Assembly: GCF_965214215.1 (NCBI RefSeq)
Contig: NZ_CBDCBD010000003.1
Coordinates: 124,001-188,000 of the forward strand
Origin: Poriferisodalis sp965214215
Lineage (GTDB): Bacteria; Actinomycetota; Acidimicrobiia; Acidimicrobiales; Poriferisodalaceae
Direction: 5' to 3'
DNA length: 64,000 nucleotides
In this document: one piece after another, positions 8,418 to 17,198 of the stretch
Layout of the letters: each line of letters starts with the position of its first letter
Numbering within the stretch: position 1 is the first letter of the stretch
Notes under the pieces: generated by a model
What the model saw: the letters and a program-made list of their open reading frames with translations, nothing else
Told to the model about the DNA's origin: nothing
Databases searched by the model: none
Position numbers and translations under genes: made by a program

Positions 8418-10361
8418 ATGACCGAGACCCTGCTCGAACGGCCCAGCGGCGGGGCTGACATGCCGTCGCGTCATCCGCTGTCGATGATGACCGAGGCAGA
8501 GGCCCACGCTGTAATCGAAGTGCTGCGCCGCAGCGGGCGCATCGGCGACGATGCCCGCTTCCACGGATTCTGCCTCTGGGAGCCGCCCAAGGCCGAGGTT
8601 GCCGCATGGACGCCTGCCGTCGGCACGGACCGCCGCTTCGAGATCGTCGTACGCGAGAGCGGCGAGGTGCACACAGCGGTGGTGTCGGCGACCCGGGGCG
8701 AGGTCGATTCGTGGACCCATCACCCCGATGTCGTGCCACGTGTCGGCCAAGTCGAGCTGTTCGCGGTGATGGACGCCTGCCGCAAGGACCCGGGGTTCGC
8801 TGAGGCCATTGCCAAGCGGGGCATCGCCGATCCGTCGCAGGTGCAGATCGACCCCTGGCCGACCGGCGATTACGGCTTCGAATTCGAGGCCGGCCGGCGG
8901 GTGCAGCGCTGCATCGCGTTCTGGCGCCCGAACCCCACCGATAACGGCTACGCCTACCCGCTCGACGGGCTCATGGTGCACATCGATGTCGACACGCTCG
9001 AAGTGCTGCACATCGAAGACTTCGAACAGTGGCCACTGGCGTCGGAGCGAGGCAACTACGACGTCAATTCCGTCACCGAAGACTTCGGCCCGATGCGGAC
9101 CGACCTGGCGCCCATCGAGATCACCCAGCCCGAAGGCACCAGCTTCACGCTCGACGACAACGAGCTGCGCTGGCAGAAGTGGTCGATGCGGCTCGTCATG
9201 GACGACACCGAAGGCCTGGTGCTGCACCGGATCGCCTATGACGACGCCGGGCGCGTGCGGCCGATCATTGACCGGGCGTCCCTGGCCGAGATGGTGGTGC
9301 CCTACGGCGACACCCGGCCGTCCCAGACGTTCAAGCACGCACTCGACTCGGGCGAGTTCGGCCTGGGCCTGATGAACAACTCGCTGCAACTCGGCTGCGA
9401 CTGCCTGGGCGAGATCGTCTACCTCGACTCGACCCAAGTGTTCGACGACGGCTCGGTGGTCACCACGCCGAACGCCATCTGCATCCACGAGGAGGATTTC
9501 GGCATCGGCTGGAAGCACTTCGACTGGAACGCCGACACCACCGAGGTGCGCCGCTCGCGCCGGCTGGTGGTGAGCGCCATCCACACCGTCGGGAACTACG
9601 AATACGGATTCTTCTGGTACTTCTACCTCGACGGCACGATCCGCTACGAAGTGAAGCTCACCGGCATCCTCACCACACGGTCTCACCGTGACGGTGACGA
9701 CTTGACGTTCGCCCGCCAAGTCGCACCGCATGTGTCGGCGCCGATCCACCAGCACATCTTCTGCGTTCGTCTGGACATGGCCATCGACGGCAACGCCAAC
9801 TCCGTGGTCGAGGTGAACACCGAAGCGCTGCCGCCGGGCTCCAACAACCCGCATGGCACAGCGTTCGCTGCACGCGAGACGGTGCTCGAGAGCGAATTGG
9901 CTGCGCGCCGCGACGCCAACTCCGCGTCGAGCCGGTACTGGCGGATCGAGAGTGCGGACCACATCAACCGGCTGGGGCGGCCGACAGCGTTCCGGTTGCT
10001 GCCGCCGCCTACCGCGACGATGTTCGCCGCCCACGACAGCCCGCATTCCGAGCGCGCCACGTTTGCCCGTCACAACCTGTGGGTGTCGCCCACACGACCC
10101 GACGAGCGCTACGGCGCCGGACGGTTCCCGACGCAACGCAACGCCGGCGACGGGCTGGAGCGTTATACGGCGGGTGACCGGCCAGTGGTCGGCACCGACA
10201 TCACGGTGTGGCACACGTTCGGAATCACCCACGATGCTCGCCCCGAGGACTTCCCGGTGATGCCCACTGAGTACGTCAGCTTCGGACTCGTGCCCGACGG
10301 CTTCTTCGACCGCAACCCCATGCTGGACGTGCCTCCCTCGTCGAACGGCCACTGCGGCTAA
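8418..10361 (+). CDS. Copper-containing primary amine oxidase
   Basis: Quinoprotein oxidase that deaminates primary amines to aldehydes with release of H2O2 and ammonia. The topaquinone precursor is Tyr394 in VGNYEYGF (the family's N-Y-D/E motif). Two copper ligands appear as HQH at residues 444-446 within PIHQHIFCVRLDMAIDG, and the C-terminal RPEDFPVMP segment matches the family. Length (647) is normal for bacterial enzymes, and no signal peptide is visible, so it is probably cytoplasmic. An acyl-CoA-dehydrogenase-like flavoprotein begins 41 bp downstream, suggesting cotranscription. The upstream region contains the 60-bp tandem repeats. The physiological amine is unknown. Confidence 0.95.
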   Translation: MTETLLERPSGGADMPSRHPLSMMTEAEAHAVIEVLRRSGRIGDDARFHGFCLWEPPKAEVAAWTPAVGTDRRFEIVVRESGEVHTAVVSATRGEVDSWTHHPDVVPRVGQVELFAVMDACRKDPGFAEAIAKRGIADPSQVQIDPWPTGDYGFEFEAGRRVQRCIAFWRPNPTDNGYAYPLDGLMVHIDVDTLEVLHIEDFEQWPLASERGNYDVNSVTEDFGPMRTDLAPIEITQPEGTSFTLDDNELRWQKWSMRLVMDDTEGLVLHRIAYDDAGRVRPIIDRASLAEMVVPYGDTRPSQTFKHALDSGEFGLGLMNNSLQLGCDCLGEIVYLDSTQVFDDGSVVTTPNAICIHEEDFGIGWKHFDWNADTTEVRRSRRLVVSAIHTVGNYEYGFFWYFYLDGTIRYEVKLTGILTTRSHRDGDDLTFARQVAPHVSAPIHQHIFCVRLDMAIDGNANSVVEVNTEALPPGSNNPHGTAFAARETVLESELAARRDANSASSRYWRIESADHINRLGRPTAFRLLPPPTATMFAAHDSPHSERATFARHNLWVSPTRPDERYGAGRFPTQRNAGDGLERYTAGDRPVVGTDITVWHTFGITHDARPEDFPVMPTEYVSFGLVPDGFFDRNPMLDVPPSSNGHCG

Positions 10362-10402
10362 GTCCCTGGGCGACTGAGCACGCCGCGGCCTACTGTGGCC
10401 CG

Positions 10403-11746
10403 ATGGCGGGAGCACCTGAGACCGACGAGCTGAGCCCCAAGGCGGGCGGGGCCGACCTCGACGATGCCGGGCTGTCCGGTGCTTTATCTGATGACGCCGG
10501 CCCATCCAGCTCTGTATCTCATGACGCCGGCCCATCCGGCGCTGAGTTGGTCGAGCACTTCGCCCCCGCACCCACCGACGGCCTGCGGATCGCACCATTC
10601 CTCGACGCGATCGAGGCACAGGCCGAGTCGGCGGATCGGACCCGGTCGGTCTCATCCGAGGTCATCGAGGCCATCCGTGGCACCGACTTCATGCGCATGT
10701 CCGCCACTCGCAACATCGGCGGCGTCGAGGAGACGATGCTCCACATGGGCCGCGAGCTCGAAGCCGTCGCTGCTCGCTGCCCCAGCCTGGCGTGGTGCCT
10801 GTGGAACCACCTGTGCGTCTTCCACCTCTTTGTCGGGTCGATGGGCCCCGAGCAGCAGGAATTCCTTTCCGACATCGTTGCCAACGGCCACTGGGTGTCA
10901 TTTCCCGGCGGTGCTCGAAGCTCGGTCTATGGCCGGGTGGAAGGCGACCGAGCGATCCTGAACGGCACTGGCAGGTGGGGCACCGGCGCCCGCTACGCCG
11001 ACTACTGCGGCGTTGCCTTCGCCATCAGCGGCGACGACGGCAGGCCGGTGCGGCCGATGGACATCCGCTTCACCATCGTGCCGACCTCGACCGAGGGATT
11101 GAAGATCGACCCGTCGTGGGATGGCGCCGGGCTGCGAGCGTCAGCCACCGACGACGTCCACTACACCGACGTTCCCGTCAACCTCAGCGACTGCGTGGAC
11201 TGGTTCGGCGCCAACCGTGCTGAGTCGCTGCGCACCGTGCCGGTGGTGGATCATCGCTACCGCGAGGACTGGGTAGGCATCTCGGATCTATGGCTCTCGT
11301 TCATGGCAGTGGGTCTCGTGCGCCGGGCGCTCGCCGAAGCGGCTGACGCCGCCGGCGGCCGGCGCGTGATCATCGGCGGCAAGATGGTCGACCGGCCCAC
11401 GGTGCAGGTCAACTTCGGCCGGGCAGCATCGCTGGTGGCCGCCGCGGCCGCCGCTACCGAGGCCGCGTGCAACGAGGTGGACCGTCGCATCGCCGCCGGG
11501 ATCGTGCCCGACGAAGCCGACTACCTCCGGCAGATGGCGGTGACAACGATGGCAGTCGAGCAGCTCGACAAGGCCATGTCGCTGCTGCATCGCACCCAAG
11601 GCGGCACTGCGCTGCGAGAAGGCGGCGCCTTCGACCGTCGCTACCGCGACTTCCGGGCGATGCCGGTGCACATCAACGTGCATCAAGACCGCGTGACCCA
11701 CCAACTCGGTCGCCACCTTCTCGGCCTGGAACTCAACCCGTTCTGA
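10403..11746 (+). CDS. Acyl-CoA-dehydrogenase-fold flavin-dependent hydroxylase
   Basis: Belongs to the acyl-CoA dehydrogenase-like two-component monooxygenases (HsaA/HpaB-like group D flavin monooxygenases) rather than true acyl-CoA dehydrogenases: it carries CPSLAWCLWNHLCVFHL, a central FPGGARSS segment and the C-terminal RDFRAMPVHINVH region. Such enzymes use reduced flavin from a partner reductase to hydroxylate an aromatic or related substrate; no reductase gene lies nearby. The ATG at 10403 opens a low-complexity N-terminus with three ten-residue repeats (20-49) before the conserved domain. It follows the amine oxidase by 41 bp, so a joint role in amine breakdown is possible. The substrate is not predictable. 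Confidence 0.75.
   Translation: MAGAPETDELSPKAGGADLDDAGLSGALSDDAGPSSSVSHDAGPSGAELVEHFAPAPTDGLRIAPFLDAIEAQAESADRTRSVSSEVIEAIRGTDFMRMSATRNIGGVEETMLHMGRELEAVAARCPSLAWCLWNHLCVFHLFVGSMGPEQQEFLSDIVANGHWVSFPGGARSSVYGRVEGDRAILNGTGRWGTGARYADYCGVAFAISGDDGRPVRPMDIRFTIVPTSTEGLKIDPSWDGAGLRASATDDVHYTDVPVNLSDCVDWFGANRAESLRTVPVVDHRYREDWVGISDLWLSFMAVGLVRRALAEAADAAGGRRVIIGGKMVDRPTVQVNFGRAASLVAAAAAATEAACNEVDRRIAAGIVPDEADYLRQMAVTTMAVEQLDKAMSLLHRTQGGTALREGGAFDRRYRDFRAMPVHINVHQDRVTHQLGRHLLGLELNPF
10460..10549 (+). repeat. Three 30-bp in-frame repeats in the N-terminus of a flavoprotein gene
   Basis: Encodes residues 20-49 of the upstream-flavoprotein gene as DDAGLSGALS, DDAGPSSSVS and HDAGPSGAEL. The DNA core ATGACGCCGGCCCATCC is identical in the second and third units. 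The segment lies before the conserved fold and is probably a disordered leader produced by tandem duplication. Confidence 0.85.
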
Positions 11747-11896
11747 GCTGTCCTGAGGCTCGCATGAGCGCCTGAGCAGATTGCTTGGAGGCTGGCGAGC
11801 ACCGAGGGGCGCGCTGGCATCACGCTCAGGCCTGCGAGATTAGGCTCGGTCCGTCCGCCCCGAGTAGGTCTCGCGGCGTGAGCGGAGAGGGAGAAC

Positions 11897-13090
11897 ATGC
11901 GCTCAAGAACCGTGACAAGACTCGCTGCGGCGCTATTCGGCGTGGCTCTGCTGGCCGGCGCCTGCAGCAGCGACGACGAGGCAGACGCAGCGGCCACATC
12001 CGCCGCTCCTGCGCCCACGACAGAGGCAGCGGAACCCGAACCAGCGGTCGAAGACGACGCGATGGACGCGATGGACGAGGTATCCGCCGCGGACATCACG
12101 GCCGCATTCGTGCTCGTCGGTCCGGTCGGCGATGCCGGCTGGAACTGGGCCCACGACCAGGGCCGACTCTTTGCCGAGTCGCAGACCGGAGCGAACACGC
12201 TGTTCGTGGAGAACGTACCCGAGACCCCAGAAGCCTTCAAGGAAGTCGCCATCGACTTCATCGAGAACGGGGCGGACATCATCTTCGGCACGTCGTTCGG
12301 CTATATGGATCCGATGCTGGAACTGGCCGCCGAGTATCCCGATGTCGTGTTCGAGCACGCCTCGGGCTACAAGATGAACGACACCAACTTCGGCAACTTC
12401 TTCGGCCGCATGTACCAGCCGCGTTACCTGTCGGGCATGGCTGCGGGTGCCATGACCGAGAGCGGCCAGATCGGCTACGTCGCCGCATTTCCCATTCCTG
12501 AAGTGATACGGGGAATCAATGCCTTCACCTTGGGCGTGCGCGAGATCAATCCCAACGCTGAGGTCCACGTCAATTGGACCTTCACCTGGTTCGACCCCGC
12601 AGTCGAAGGCGACACCGCGTCAGCGCTGCTCGAGGCCGGCGCCGATGTGATTGCCATGCACCAGGACTCGACAGCCGCAGGCGTCGCCGCACAGGGCGCA
12701 GGGGCCCGCTGGGTGGCCTACAACTCCGACATGCGCGACTTCGCGCCGGAGGCATTCATCACGGCCCCGGTCTGGCACTGGGGCCCGCGCTACGCCGCGA
12801 CCATCGAGGCCGTGGCAGCGGGCACCTATACACCGGACGCGTACTGGGGCGGCATGGATGACGGCATCGTTCAGCTCGCTGAGCTGTCCGCGGATGTGCC
12901 CGGCGACATAGCCGACCGCATCGACGAAACCGCCGAGCTGATCCGCACCGGCGCCTGGGATGTCTTCACCGGCCCGATCAGCGATCAGGACGGCACCGAG
13001 CGCGTCGCAGCAGGCGAGACCATGGAAGACGGGCCGATGCTGGGCATGGATTGGTTCGTCGAAGGCGTCGTGGGTGACGCCGGCGCCTGA
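11897..13090 (+). CDS. BMP-family ABC transporter substrate-binding lipoprotein
   Basis: Extracytoplasmic solute-binding component of the BMP/PnrA (Med) family, whose known members bind nucleosides and related small molecules. A lipoprotein signal peptide is clear: basic start MRSRTVTR, hydrophobic core and lipobox LAGAC with the lipidated Cys at 23. An acidic, Ala/Pro/Glu-rich linker runs to about residue 65, then the binding fold starts (AAFVLVGPVGDAGWNWAHDQG region). GGAGAGGGAG precedes the ATG. It is the first gene of a four-gene importer operon, with the ATPase starting 28 bp downstream. Purine nucleosides are the best guess for substrate; the preceding amine-oxidase genes leave an amine possible. 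Confidence 0.92.
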   Translation: MRSRTVTRLAAALFGVALLAGACSSDDEADAAATSAAPAPTTEAAEPEPAVEDDAMDAMDEVSAADITAAFVLVGPVGDAGWNWAHDQGRLFAESQTGANTLFVENVPETPEAFKEVAIDFIENGADIIFGTSFGYMDPMLELAAEYPDVVFEHASGYKMNDTNFGNFFGRMYQPRYLSGMAAGAMTESGQIGYVAAFPIPEVIRGINAFTLGVREINPNAEVHVNWTFTWFDPAVEGDTASALLEAGADVIAMHQDSTAAGVAAQGAGARWVAYNSDMRDFAPEAFITAPVWHWGPRYAATIEAVAAGTYTPDAYWGGMDDGIVQLAELSADVPGDIADRIDETAELIRTGAWDVFTGPISDQDGTERVAAGETMEDGPMLGMDWFVEGVVGDAGA

Positions 13091-13118
13091 TCCGGCTGAT
13101 CGAACCGCACTGAACCAA

Positions 13119-14654
13119 ATGCCGCCGCCGGGGGACGCCGATGTGCCCCCCGGCGGCAGTCTCGTCGTCGATCTTCGCGGCATCCGCAAAGAGTTCCCCG
13201 GTGTCGTCGCCTGCGACGGCGCGAATCTCAGCGTCCGGGCGGGCACCATCCACGCGCTGCTCGGCGAGAACGGCGCCGGCAAGACGTCGCTGGTCAACGT
13301 GCTCAGCGGCGTGTATCTGCCCGATGCCGGCGAGATCTGGGTGCATGGCGCCCAGCGCCAATTCCATTCGCCTGCCGATGCCATAGCTGCGGGCATCGGC
13401 ATGGTGCATCAGGAATTCCGTCTGGTGCCGACGCTGACAGTTGCCGAGAACGTCGTGCTGGGCTCGGCGCCCAGGTATCTCGACATGCGCCAGATCGTCG
13501 AGCGAGTCGCCCACCTGGCGACCTCGTTCTCCCTCGACACCGATCCGACCCGTCCGGTTTGGCAGCTGTCAGTGGGAGAGCGCCAGCGAGTCGAGATCCT
13601 CAAAGCGCTCTGGCGCGACGCCGACGTGCTGGTCCTGGACGAGCCGACAGCGGTGCTCACCCCCGCCGAGGCAGCAGATCTGGGACTCGCCCTGCGTGCC
13701 ATGGCCGATCGGGGCCGATCGGTGATCTACATCAGCCACAAGCTGGACGAGGTGCTGTCAGTCTGCGACGAGGCAACCGTGCTGCGCGGCGGCGTCACCG
13801 TCGCGCAGCCCCGCAGCCTGGCGGGTGTCGATCGCTCGGACCTCGCCCAGATGATGGTGGGCGAGACGGCAGCTGAGATCCCGCGGCCCGCCAACCAGCC
13901 GGGCGGCGATGTCGTGCTCGAACTGGAGGGGATCTCGGCCTTGAGCGACCGCGGATTGCCAGCGCTACACGCAATCGACGTGGATGTGCACGCCGGCGAG
14001 ATCGTCGGCGTCGCCGGCGTTTCGGGCAATGGGCAGCGAGAACTGGCCGAAGCCATAGCCGGCCTGCGTCCCACCACTGCAGGCACGGTACAGCTGGCCG
14101 GCGAGGACATCACCGCAGCGTCACCGCGAGTTCGTTCCCGAGCGGGTTTGGCCTACGTACCCGAGGATCGACTCGGCATGGGCCTCGCGCCCGCCATGTC
14201 GGTCGTCGACAACTCGGTTGTGCGGTCGTACCCGTCGATGCGGCGTCGGATGATGCTGGACCTGCGCCTCTGCGAAGACTTCTGCCGACGCCTCATCGAC
14301 CGCTTCGGCGTGCAGGTCGGACGCGTTCACGACGCGGTGAGTGTGCTTTCGGGCGGCAACCTCCAGCGATTGCTGCTCGGGCGCGAACTGACCGGCGAGC
14401 CCAAGGTGCTCGTAGCGGCGCAGCCGACCCGCGGGCTGGACGTTGCAGGCATCGCCGCCATCCAGGCGCAGATCGTGGCGCAGCGGGAGGCCGGCGTGGG
14501 CGTGCTGCTGATCTCCGAGGACCTCGACGAGCTGCTAGCGCTTTCAGACCGGCTGCTCGTGATGTACGGGGGGCGTGTCGCGGCGCGCATGGATCCGACG
14601 CAGGTGACCAGGACCGAAGTCGGCGCCGCCATGGCCGGGACAGTGCCCGCATGA
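13119..14654 (+). CDS. Simple sugar/nucleoside ABC transporter, double ATP-binding protein
   Basis: Energises the importer. Two fused nucleotide-binding domains are visible. The first has Walker A GENGAGKTS, signature LSVGERQR and Walker B VLVLDEPTAV. The second has a degenerate P-loop GVSGNGQREL, signature LSGGNLQR and a Walker B-like VLVAAQPTRGLD in which the usual Asp-Glu is replaced by Ala-Gln, the asymmetric arrangement typical of RbsA/YufO-type proteins. I chose the ATG at 13119 because the frame upstream overlaps the lipoprotein gene and is not family-like. The stop overlaps the next start (ATGA), indicating translational coupling. Confidence 0.93.
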   Translation: MPPPGDADVPPGGSLVVDLRGIRKEFPGVVACDGANLSVRAGTIHALLGENGAGKTSLVNVLSGVYLPDAGEIWVHGAQRQFHSPADAIAAGIGMVHQEFRLVPTLTVAENVVLGSAPRYLDMRQIVERVAHLATSFSLDTDPTRPVWQLSVGERQRVEILKALWRDADVLVLDEPTAVLTPAEAADLGLALRAMADRGRSVIYISHKLDEVLSVCDEATVLRGGVTVAQPRSLAGVDRSDLAQMMVGETAAEIPRPANQPGGDVVLELEGISALSDRGLPALHAIDVDVHAGEIVGVAGVSGNGQRELAEAIAGLRPTTAGTVQLAGEDITAASPRVRSRAGLAYVPEDRLGMGLAPAMSVVDNSVVRSYPSMRRRMMLDLRLCEDFCRRLIDRFGVQVGRVHDAVSVLSGGNLQRLLLGRELTGEPKVLVAAQPTRGLDVAGIAAIQAQIVAQREAGVGVLLISEDLDELLALSDRLLVMYGGRVAARMDPTQVTRTEVGAAMAGTVPA

Positions 14655-15847
14655 CCGACCCGACCCACGCTCCGCTGCATACCGTGGCCCGCGGCCGGGC
14701 ACGGTGGCATCGCGGGCTGGTGCGGCCGGTGCTGCAGCGGCGCTCCCGGGTGGCGCCGGGATCGCAGGCCATCGCATTCGCCGTCGGCATCGTGCTGGCA
14801 CTGACCGCCGGGGCGCTGCTGCTGTGGGCATCGGGCAACGACCCCGCCGCCGTTTATGAACGCATGGCCGACTCGTCGCTCGGCGGCTTCGACGCGATCT
14901 CGCGCACGTTGCTGCGCGCCACTCCACTGGCGATCGCGGGACTCGCCGTCGCGGTGGCGGGCTCGATGGGACTGTGGAACATCGGCGCCGAGGGTCAGAT
15001 GATGGCCGGTGCCACCGTTGCGGCCGGCTGCGCGATGGTTGCGGGCGACCTGCCCGGGCCGCTGCTGATCGTTGTCATGCTGATCGCGGGCGTCGTGGGC
15101 GGCATGCTGCTCATGGTGGGACCGGCGCTGGCTCGTGCCTACCTCGGTGTGAGCGAGATCATCACCACGCTGATGCTGGTCGAGGTGGCGATACGGATCG
15201 TGGAATGGCTGAAGGTGGGACCGTGGAAGGACCCTGAGTCGTTCGGTTTCGCCCAAATCGCACCCCTGCCCGAGCAGGCATCGCTGCCGGGCCTGTTCGG
15301 GCACGTTCACATTGGCGTCCTGTTCGCAGCCGCGCTGCTGCTGGCGTTCTGGCTGGCCGTCGGGCGCACCGCATGGGGCTACGAGCTGCGCATGGCGGGT
15401 TCGTCGCCTGCAACGGCGCGATATGCCGGCATCTCGCTGCAGCGCAAGATCCTGACTGCGCTGCTGCTGTCAGGCGGGCTTGCCGGTCTGGCCGGCGCGA
15501 TCGAATTGACCGGCAACGCCACCCGTCTCGAACCGGGATTGTCGAGCGGCTACGGATTCGCCGGCATCATCGTGGCGGCACTCGCGCTGATGCGGCCGTC
15601 CGGCGTTGCCGTGGTGGCATTCGTTTTCGGGGCGGTGCTGCGAGGCGGTCAGTCCATTCAGACGCTCGGGGTGACCAGCTCGATCGCCACGATCCTGCAG
15701 GCGATGATTCTCATCGGCACACTCGTGGTGGCCGTGCTGCTGAACTACCGGCTGCGCTGGGTGCGTCCAGTGGGCAGCGGCACCGACGACTCCCCCAGCC
15801 CCGAGAGCACCGCAGACGCAACAGACGCGAAGCCGTCCGATGTCTGA
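14651..15847 (+). CDS. ABC transporter permease (YufP-like)
   Basis: Inner-membrane permease of the branched-chain-amino-acid/ribose type permease superfamily, paired with the BMP lipoprotein and double ATPase. After a basic cytoplasmic N-terminus the protein consists of repeated hydrophobic segments; SMGLWNIGAEGQMMAGA (near residue 110) is the characteristic signature. The polar C-terminal tail (after NYRLRWVRP) is probably cytoplasmic. It starts within the ATPase stop codon and overlaps the next permease by 8 bp. The two permeases most likely form a heterodimeric channel. Confidence 0.92.
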   Translation: MTDPTHAPLHTVARGRARWHRGLVRPVLQRRSRVAPGSQAIAFAVGIVLALTAGALLLWASGNDPAAVYERMADSSLGGFDAISRTLLRATPLAIAGLAVAVAGSMGLWNIGAEGQMMAGATVAAGCAMVAGDLPGPLLIVVMLIAGVVGGMLLMVGPALARAYLGVSEIITTLMLVEVAIRIVEWLKVGPWKDPESFGFAQIAPLPEQASLPGLFGHVHIGVLFAAALLLAFWLAVGRTAWGYELRMAGSSPATARYAGISLQRKILTALLLSGGLAGLAGAIELTGNATRLEPGLSSGYGFAGIIVAALALMRPSGVAVVAFVFGAVLRGGQSIQTLGVTSSIATILQAMILIGTLVVAVLLNYRLRWVRPVGSGTDDSPSPESTADATDAKPSDV

Positions 15848-16796
15848 AGACGCGGTTATCGGCTTGCTCGTGGCGACAGTGCAGTTCGCCACGCTGGTCT
15901 ACTTGGCCGGTCTGGGCGAACTCATCGCAGAGCGATCCGGCGTGCTCAACCTCGGCGTCGAGGGAATGATGGCCATGGGTGCCGTAACCGGATTCATGGC
16001 GGCGATCGCCACCGGCCGTCCCTGGATCGGATTCGCTGTTGCGGCGATCGTCGGCATGGCGACCGCAGGCGTCCATGCGCTTGTCAGCGTGATCATGGGG
16101 GCGGGCCAGGTCGTGTCGGGCCTGGCGATCACCATCGGGGGCCTCGGGTTCGCCGCGTTCATCGGCCAGGACGCCGTGCGCGAACGGGCCGATGCCGTAT
16201 TCACCGACTTAGGAATTGTCGGCTTGGCCGACATCCCGTGGGCCGGACCGATCCTGTTCGACCAGCCCCCAGTGGTGTACCTCGCGGGTGTGCTCGGCGT
16301 CGCCGCGTGGTTTGTGCTCAACCGAACCCGGCTGGGCCTCGCGCTGCGGGCCGTCGGCGAGTCGGCTTCCACCACGGACTCCGTCGGTCACTCAGTCACC
16401 CTGCTTCGCTCCGGGGCGGTGCTGGTCGGCGGGGCCTTCGCCGGCGCCGCCGGCTCATTCCTGTCGCTGTACATGGCAGCAGGCTGGACCGAAGGCCTCA
16501 TCGCGGGGAGGGGCTGGATCGCCGTCGCGTTGGTCATCTTCGGTGCATGGCGTCCAGGGCGCCTCGCGGCAGGCTCGCTGCTGTTCGGCTTCACCCTGGC
16601 GCTGCAGCCACGCGTCCAGACCTTCGACCTGTCGATCTTCGGGCTGGAGGTGAATACGATTTCACCTGCGCTGCTCGGCGTCCTACCGTTCTTGCTGACG
16701 GTGTTGGTGCTCATCGCGATCAGCTTCCGAGCGCGGCACCGACCCAGTCCTGCCCCTGCGGCACTCACGCTTCCCTACCGCCGCGAGGAACGCTGA
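15840..16796 (+). CDS. ABC transporter permease (YufQ-like)
   Basis: Second membrane subunit of the importer. The signature AERSGVLNLGVEGMMAMGA (near residue 35) is the counterpart of the SMGLWNIGAEG motif of the first permease, and the rest is a run of hydrophobic helices ending in a short basic tail. Its length, 318, is normal for this subunit. The ATG lies inside the end of the previous gene (8-bp overlap). It is the last gene of the operon; the following DUF3467 gene begins 69 bp later. Confidence 0.92.
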   Translation: MSEDAVIGLLVATVQFATLVYLAGLGELIAERSGVLNLGVEGMMAMGAVTGFMAAIATGRPWIGFAVAAIVGMATAGVHALVSVIMGAGQVVSGLAITIGGLGFAAFIGQDAVRERADAVFTDLGIVGLADIPWAGPILFDQPPVVYLAGVLGVAAWFVLNRTRLGLALRAVGESASTTDSVGHSVTLLRSGAVLVGGAFAGAAGSFLSLYMAAGWTEGLIAGRGWIAVALVIFGAWRPGRLAAGSLLFGFTLALQPRVQTFDLSIFGLEVNTISPALLGVLPFLLTVLVLIAISFRARHRPSPAPAALTLPYRREER

Positions 16797-16865
16797 CGGC
16801 ACGGGGCTGAGTTCGTCGAAGCATCCCAGAGCGTCCTGACGCATACGCCCAGTAGGTTTCGACGA

Positions 16866-17192
16866 GTGACAGACGGCAATTCCCACGAAGCCCTGCCTGA
16901 CGGCACCAAGCTGCAGATCCGTCTGCCGCCCGAACTCGAAGCCGGCGTGTGGTCCAACTTTGCCGTGGTGCGCCACTCGCCCTATGAGTTCACGCTCGAC
17001 TTCATCAGGCTGGACTTCAGCGGCAATCAATCGCCGCGACGGGGCGTCGTCGTGCAGCGGGTCAACATGTCGCCGCAGTTCGTGGAGCAGCTCATTAGCG
17101 CGCTCAGCGACAATATGTCCAAGTTCGCCTCGAACCTCGCTCCGTCCAGCCTGGAAACGCTGAACCAGCCCCAAGACGACCCAGACGATTGA
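16866..17192 (+). CDS. DUF3467 domain protein
   Basis: A 108-residue protein matching DUF3467, a small soluble family of unknown function found across bacteria. The family-like part runs from LPPELEAGVWSNFAVVRHS (about 20-38) through EFTLDFIRLDF to VVVQRVNMSPQFVEQLISAL. The start is a GTG. It is convergent with the DEAD-box helicase, only 6 bp apart, leaving no room for separate terminators. Confidence 0.8.
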   Translation: MTDGNSHEALPDGTKLQIRLPPELEAGVWSNFAVVRHSPYEFTLDFIRLDFSGNQSPRRGVVVQRVNMSPQFVEQLISALSDNMSKFASNLAPSSLETLNQPQDDPDD

Positions 17193-17198
17193 TCGAGC

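Noticed and set aside
8337..10655. Long open frame antisense to the amine oxidase
   Set aside because: No recognisable domain; the plus strand carries topaquinone and copper motifs.
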